DNA of 64,000 nt, taken from the NCBI GenBank assembly GCA_029582155.1, contig CM055895.1:53225250-53289249 (forward strand), written 5' to 3'. Positions 57,928 to 64,000 of this stretch are shown in pieces. The stretch comes from Panopea generosa. Its lineage: Eukaryota > Mollusca > Bivalvia > Adapedonta > Hiatellidae. The position numbers and the translations under genes were made by a program. Position 1 is the first letter of the stretch, and each line of letters starts with the position of its first letter. The notes below the pieces were generated by a model that saw nothing but the letters and a program-made list of their open reading frames with translations, was not told the DNA's origin and ran no database searches.

Positions 57928-60834
57928 GGATCTCAACCTTTTAAAGATAGATACTGCATAAACACTAACGACCAAAGGGCATAATTTTTTTTAAAAATGA
58001 ATTAACTACATTTGTAGTAGTAATATTATTAAAGACTTTCATTTGAATAAATTTAATCTTCCATGAGGCCCTCAACATATTTACAAAGTAATCTACGGCA
58101 AGTTGAAAATATATTCTAATTTTGTCAGTTTTTAACAGGAACAGAGCTACTGTTAAAAGGGCTTCCGTGTAATGTGTGACCGGATACATTGATGAGACAT
58201 TCCAGTATTTATGACTTCGCAGCTTATTCTGGTGGTTACATATTAAATACATACAAAATGCAAAATGACATTTTTTCTTTACGCGCATGAGTAATGCATT
58301 GCATGATGCGTTAATTTTAACAATCAAAGGCGGCATGCATAATTCATTTTATGTTTACATAAATTATATATTAATTATCTACACGTTTTTATGTAAGTTT
58401 GTGGACATTAATACTCATTTGTTGTTAACATAACATCACTGGTATAATTCAGTCTCCTCCAGTGTCCATTCTGACTCCGTACAATAGCACCGGTCAATAT
58501 ATGGTTACAATTGTTTTAATAAAAAGAAATTATAAAATTTCATATTTGTGTACATATCTTATATGGAAACTATAACTATTGGCTGAGCACCTGGCACCTA
58601 GAACTGGTTCTACCCATTTCAAGCGAGATTTGTCCATAGTGTTATTATTTGTTGCACAATCGATGTAAAATAAGTATCAAAATTATTGATAGTTTTGTCT
58701 TTAAAAAAATCGTGCTCTATCCTCCGTTGGCAATATCCATATTTGCGACAAATAACCGCCACGTATTTTTTTAAATGAAGGGAAGCAAGTGACACTTTCT
58801 ACAGGTAAACTAGTCACGCTAGTGCCACCTGGGTTATAGAACTTAGTGTCGTGTATAACAACAGCGCAAGTGTTAAATCATGGGGACGAGCTTAAGATGG
58901 TGTAGACAGTAGAGAGTTTCCCGATATTCACGCCAGAGGTCGTGGGTTCAAAATCAGGCCTAACATGATGACCTTACAATAACATCAGTACTAGTTCTGA
59001 GATTACTCCGCAATTAAGCTTAATTTAAATATCATTTTTAAATGTTTTTCATCTATTCACGTTTTTTGTTTGTTGATATATTATCAAATAACCAATACCA
59101 ATATCAACTTCGGACACTAAAGAGAACTGACCACGACAGGGGATATGAAAGTTTCGGTTGCATAATTAAATTAAATCCTCGAGCTAGAGTTTACCGCCAG
59201 ACGTAAGTATTTTAACCGCAGCATAATCACATAGTTCAACGCCAATCAGAGAAGGAGAAGAGAACAAGAAAAACAAGAAGACATTTTATTGACTTACACG
59301 TTTATAGTTTCTTTTATATAGAAAACATTACATTCTACCAAATACCATATTGCGCAGTGACTTACTTCAACATATAGGAAATTTATCACGTCGCCGAGGT
59401 AATTTTATTTGACAATTGTAACGTTACAGAAACACACATGATAATTTACGTACAACAATCGCATTATTAAGTATGAAAATAAATAGTTTCCACTTTATAT
59501 GGCATGTAAACAAAGATGCTCGTAATTATATGAAATAGACAATAAAAATAAGTATTGGTTCCAAAAACATATCATTTGTTTTATTTAACCGAGTGAGCAC
59601 TAAGGTGATATGCATAACATAACAGTCGATTTCAGTCAGGGGTCATGAGTGAAATATAAGTGATGTTTCACTGATCTCAATATTTTATTAGTATTTTTTT
59701 TCTTTTAATTAAGAAGAGTGAAACACCATTTATAACTTCACTGTCTTTTTACATTTTGAGTGTTATAAAAAAATCTCAATATCTCATCAAAGGCGTATTG
59801 AGATAATTACATTGTTTAAAAATCAAGATACCTTTATTCAAGTTACATATGAAAGAGTTGAAAACTTCATATATAATAAAATATAAATTACAAAAACGCT
59901 ATGCATGAAAATAGCATCAGTATTTAACAACGTATAAATCGTCATAAACAAGGCTGTATAACGGAAACCCAGCAAATCACTTAAGTGATTCTTCACTCAT
60001 CAAAGTAAGCAAATCCAACCCTCTTCACATTTTACATAATTTTTTCAGCAATTAATACTTGTAGCTATAAGTTGCTAAGAGCTTATGATCAATTTTAAGA
60101 TGATGTGTTATATCTTTGTCTACGCTTTCAACGATTTGTCAAAATAAATTAAAAGTTATTTATTTTGCAAGAACATTAAATTAAAGGTTTTGATGGTAAT
60201 TGAGATTCTAATATATATATATGATGGATCAATTAAAAACGGACAGAGTAAATTTCAATTTTTTTTTTTTCTGAAATATAACACACCTATTGGAAACGTG
60301 GTCGTTAAAACGCTTTATTTCTTTGCATTGAAAAAAGGATTTTCTTTATTTTAATGGCCATTTTGTAATTTAAATGGCATAATTTATGTTTTTAAAAGGA
60401 TTGTTCATGGTTGCATGTTTTGATTTAGAAAAAAAGGCTTTAAATAAATATATTATTTAGAAAAACGATTTTCACATTGTCAACAGTGTTCACACACTGA
60501 ACAGAAAAAAAAATCTTAAATGGAACAGTGACTTAATTAAAAATGTTTATATGTCTCTGGATGAAACTCCCTTTACAATAATATTTTGGCATTGTATACA
60601 TCAACAAAATAAAATGTAAGATTTACTTCTTTAATTTCGATCTTTCTATAAATGACAAACCTTAAACATGTTTTATTCACTATATAACATCATTGGTGGA
60701 CTTACACCGAAAGGTCCGGGTAACTTCCGGAATATCTGACATCAAACAATATAAACGGTTTTCACTGATATTAACACAACAACTGGACTGTTTGCGAATA
60801 CTTACTCTGGCACACGCTGAATTATATCCCTATC
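57928..60834. other. AT-rich region without recognised genes
   Basis: Contains a SINE-like segment (58875-58995). A 123-codon minus-strand ORF at 58336-57965 is unrecognised. Confidence 0.55.
58875..58995 (+). mobile_element. Probable tRNA-derived SINE
   Basis: A-box-like GATGGTGTAGACAGTAGAGAG and B-box-like GTCGTGGGTTCAAAATC, 30-35 bp apart as in a tRNA gene. Confidence 0.5.
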
Positions 60835-61560
60835 ATACAGGCCCTAATATTTATATTACATTGGCTCAAAGTATTTATTCAACACCCCATCACATTACCT
60901 CCGCCACCCCTTATATTTATATAAAATTACCTAATATCAATATTAAATTACCCCGGCCCTATATTTATATCAAAGTACTCGGCCTAATATTTATATCAAA
61001 CTACCCCGACCTTATATTTATATCAAACTACCCCGACCATATATTTATATCAAACTACCCCGGCCTTATATTTATATCAAACTTCCCCAACCCTATATTT
61101 ATATCAAATTACCCCGGCTTTATATTTATATCAAACTACCATGGCCTTATATTTATGTCAAAGTACCCCGACCTTATATTTATATCAAACTACCCTGGCC
61201 CTATATTTATATCAAACTACCTTGGCCTTATATTTATATCAAACTACCCCGACCCTATATTTATATCAAACTACCCTGGCCTTATATTTTTATCAAACTA
61301 CCCCGGCCCTATATTTATATCAAGCTACCCCGATTTTATATTTATATCAAACTACCCTGGCCTTACATTTATATCAAACTACCCCAGCCCTATATTTTAA
61401 TCAAACTAGACCGACCTTATATCTATATCAAACTACCCCAGCCCTATATTAATATCAAACAACCCGGCCTTATATTTATATCAAACTACCCTGGCGTTTT
61501 ATTTATATCGAACTACACCAGTCCTATATTTATATCAAACTGTCCTGACCTTGTATCTTT
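60835..61560 (+). repeat. 27-bp minisatellite, about 25 copies
   Basis: The core is TATATTTATATCAAACTACC followed by CCGGCC(T/C). 27 bp is nine codons, so two frames stay open (LIFISNYPG and LYLYQTTLA repeats). The 235-codon frame begins at a TTG in unique sequence and has no ATG before the array, so it is not called as a gene. Confidence 0.93.
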
Positions 61561-64000
61561 ATTATACTTCATTCTCCATTATATATTGATATACGCTAAC
61601 CCCCTATTTTTAATATCAAACTGACCCCCTAATATTTACATCAAACTGACTCCTAATACTTATACTGGTCCCCTAATATTTATATCAAACTCCCCCCTCC
61701 CCCAACTAATATTTATATCAAACTGACCCCTAATACTTATACTGGTCCCCTTATATTTATATCAAACTGCCCCCACCCCCTTATATTTATATCAAACTGA
61801 CCCCACCTTATATTTATATTATACTGATTCCCTAGTTATAACACACTGTTCCAACTGCTGTCTCTATTATACTTGTTCACTAATAGTTATAACACACTGT
61901 TCCAACTTCTATCTCTATTATACTGATTCCCTAATAGTTATAACATACTGCTCCAACTTCTATTTTTATTATACTGATTCCATTATAGTTATGACATACT
62001 GTTCCAACTTCCCCTTATATTTATATCAAACTGCCCCCATCCCCTAATATTTATATCAAACTGACCCCACCTTATATTTATATTATACTGATTCCCTAGT
62101 TATAACACACTGTTCCAACTTCTATCTCTATTATACTGATTCCCTAATAGTTATAACATACTGCTCCAACTTCTATTTTTATTATACTGATTCCATTATA
62201 GTTATAACATACTGTTCCAACTTCCCCTTATATTTATATCAAACTGCCCCCACCCCCTTATATTTATATCAAACTGACCCCACCTTATATTTATATTATA
62301 CTGATTCCCTACTTATAACACACTGTTCCAACTACTATCTCTATTGTACCTGTTCCCTAATAGTTAAAACACACTGTTCCAACTTCTATCTCTATAATAC
62401 TTGTTCCCTAATAGTTATAACACACTGTTCCAACTGCTATCTCTATTATACTTGTTCCCTAATAGTTATAATACATTGTTCCAACATTTCCCGATTAGTT
62501 CTAGCATATTGTTCCAGCTTCTATCTCTATTATACTGATTCCCTAATAGTTATAACACATTGTTCCAACCTTTCCCGATTAGTTATAGCATATTGTTCCA
62601 ACTTCTATCTCTATTATACTGATTCCCTAATAGTTATAGCAAACTGTTCCAACTTCTATCTCTATTATACTGATTCCCTAATAGTTATAACATACTGTTC
62701 CAACATCTATCTCTAGTATACTTGTTCCATAATAGTTATAGCATACTGTTCCAACTTCTATCTCTATTATACTGATTCCCTAATAGTTATAACATACTGT
62801 TCGAACTTCTATCTCTAGTATATTTGTTCCCTAATAGTTATAACATACTGTTCCAACTTCTGTCTTTATTATACTGATTCCCTAATAGTTATAACATACT
62901 GTTCGAACTTCTGTCTCTATTAAACTGATTCCCTAATAGTTATAACATACTGTTCGAACTTCTATTTCTTGTAAACTTGTTCCCTAATAGTTATAACATA
63001 CTGTTCCAACTTCTGTCTTTATTATACTGATTCCCTAATAGTTATAACATACTGTTCCAACATCTATCTCTAGTATACTTGATCCTTAATAGTTATAACA
63101 TACTGTTCCAACTTCTATCTCTATTATACTGATTCCCTAATAGTTATAACATACTGTTCCAACTTCTATCTATTGTATACTTGTTCCCTAATAGTTATAA
63201 CACACTGTTCCAACTTCTATCTCTATTATACTGATTCCCTAATAGTTATAGCATACTGTTCCAACTTCTATCTTTATTATACTGTTTCCTAATAGTTATT
63301 ACACACTGTTCCAACTACTATCTCTATTATACTAATTCCCTAGTAGTTATAACACACTGTTCCAACTTCTATCTCTTGTATACTTGTTCCCTAATAGTTA
63401 TAACATGCTGTTCCAACATCTATCTCTATTATTCTGATTCCGTAATAGTTATAACACACTGTTCCAACTTCTATCTCTATTAAACTGATTCCCTAGTGGT
63501 TATAATACACTGTTCCAACTTCTATCTCTATTATACTTGTTCCCTAATAGTTATAACACACTGTTCGATCTTCTATCTCTTGTATACTTGTTCCCTAATA
63601 GTTATAACACACTGTTCCAACTTCTATCTCTATTATACTGATTCCCTAATAGTTATAACACACTGTTCCAACATCTATCTATAGTATATTTGTTCCCTAA
63701 TAGTTATAGCACACTGTTCCAACTGCTATCTCTATTATACTGATTCCCTTATAGTTATAACACACTGTTCCAACTTCTGTCTCTATTATACTTGTTCCCT
63801 TATAGTTATAACACACTGTTCCAACTTCTATCTCTATTATACTGATTCCCTAATAGTTATAACACACTGTTCCAACTTCTATTTTTATTATACTGATTCC
63901 ATTATAGTTATGACATACTGTTCCAACTTCCCCTTATATTTATATCAAACTGCCCCCATCCCCTAATATTTATATCAAACTGACCCCACCTTATATTTAT
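61561..64000 (+). repeat. 51-bp minisatellite with higher-order repeats, running off the window
   Basis: The main unit has GTTCCAACTTCTATCTCTAT, TATACTGATTCCCTAATAG and TTATAACACACT (period 51, e.g. 63190 to 63241). Blocks of 27-bp-type sequence (TATATTTATATCAAACTG with CCCC) are embedded at 61680-61830, 61990-62090, 62220-62300 and 63930-64000. The 61955-62080 and 63875-64000 segments are nearly identical, about 1,919 bp apart. Confidence 0.95.

Noticed and set aside
57965-58336. 123-codon minus-strand ORF
   Set aside because: No recognisable domain; it starts from AT-rich sequence beside a minisatellite.
60693-61452. 235- and 103-codon ORFs with 9-residue repeats
   Set aside because: They are frames of the 27-bp array. 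The longer one starts at TTG with no ATG before the repeats.
16022-61560. Common origin of the 31-bp and 27-bp arrays through a shared TATATCAAAC core
   Set aside because: The match is only 10 AT-rich bases and the rest of the units is unlike.

Overview
The window looks like a piece of an AT-rich, repeat-laden animal nuclear genome. The repeats point to a mollusc, most likely a bivalve. These include a pearl/Helentron-like tandem element with a tetranucleotide tail, tRNA-derived SINEs, a GTTGTC-hairpin dispersed repeat, decayed LINEs and many minisatellites. The species call is inference; no ribosomal, mitochondrial or tRNA marker is present to confirm it.

Only one host protein-coding gene can be supported: a SoxE (Sox8/9/10-type) transcription factor on the minus strand, with three coding exons at 50594-50248, 39035-38695 and 37913-37162. 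The splice sites are clean, the reading frame is continuous (479 codons plus stop) and the two introns (11.2 kb and 0.78 kb) sit where vertebrate Sox8/9/10 genes have theirs. The first splits the HMG box after KLWR. Upstream there is a promoter-like set of GC box, inverted CCAAT and TATAAA at textbook spacing. A short upstream ORF overlaps the first ATG and may favour the second.

Layout: 1-4.2 kb has no gene and a few short repeats. A hAT-like MITE lies at 4.2-4.6 kb and a 5'-truncated LINE at 4.7-6.7 kb, interrupted by a 470-bp element that recurs at 34.2 kb. A 26-bp satellite fills 8.96-10.83 kb, followed by a SINE. A tetranucleotide block is at 14.6 kb and a 31-bp minisatellite at 16.0-16.96 kb. 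LINE remnants lie at 18.9-20.5 and 25.4-26.4 kb, with a pearl-like element at 23.2-23.8 kb. A SINE split by a DNA element is at 32.3-32.9 kb and a piggyBac-like MITE with a near-perfect internal hairpin at 34.7-34.95 kb. SoxE occupies 37.2-50.6 kb. The region upstream of SoxE (51-58 kb) is dominated by simple sequence and a 42-bp minisatellite. From 60.8 kb to the window end there is a compound 27-bp/51-bp minisatellite with higher-order structure.

Most other open frames lie in tandem arrays or are short and unrecognised, so I do not call them genes. All identifications were made by eye, with no database search behind them.
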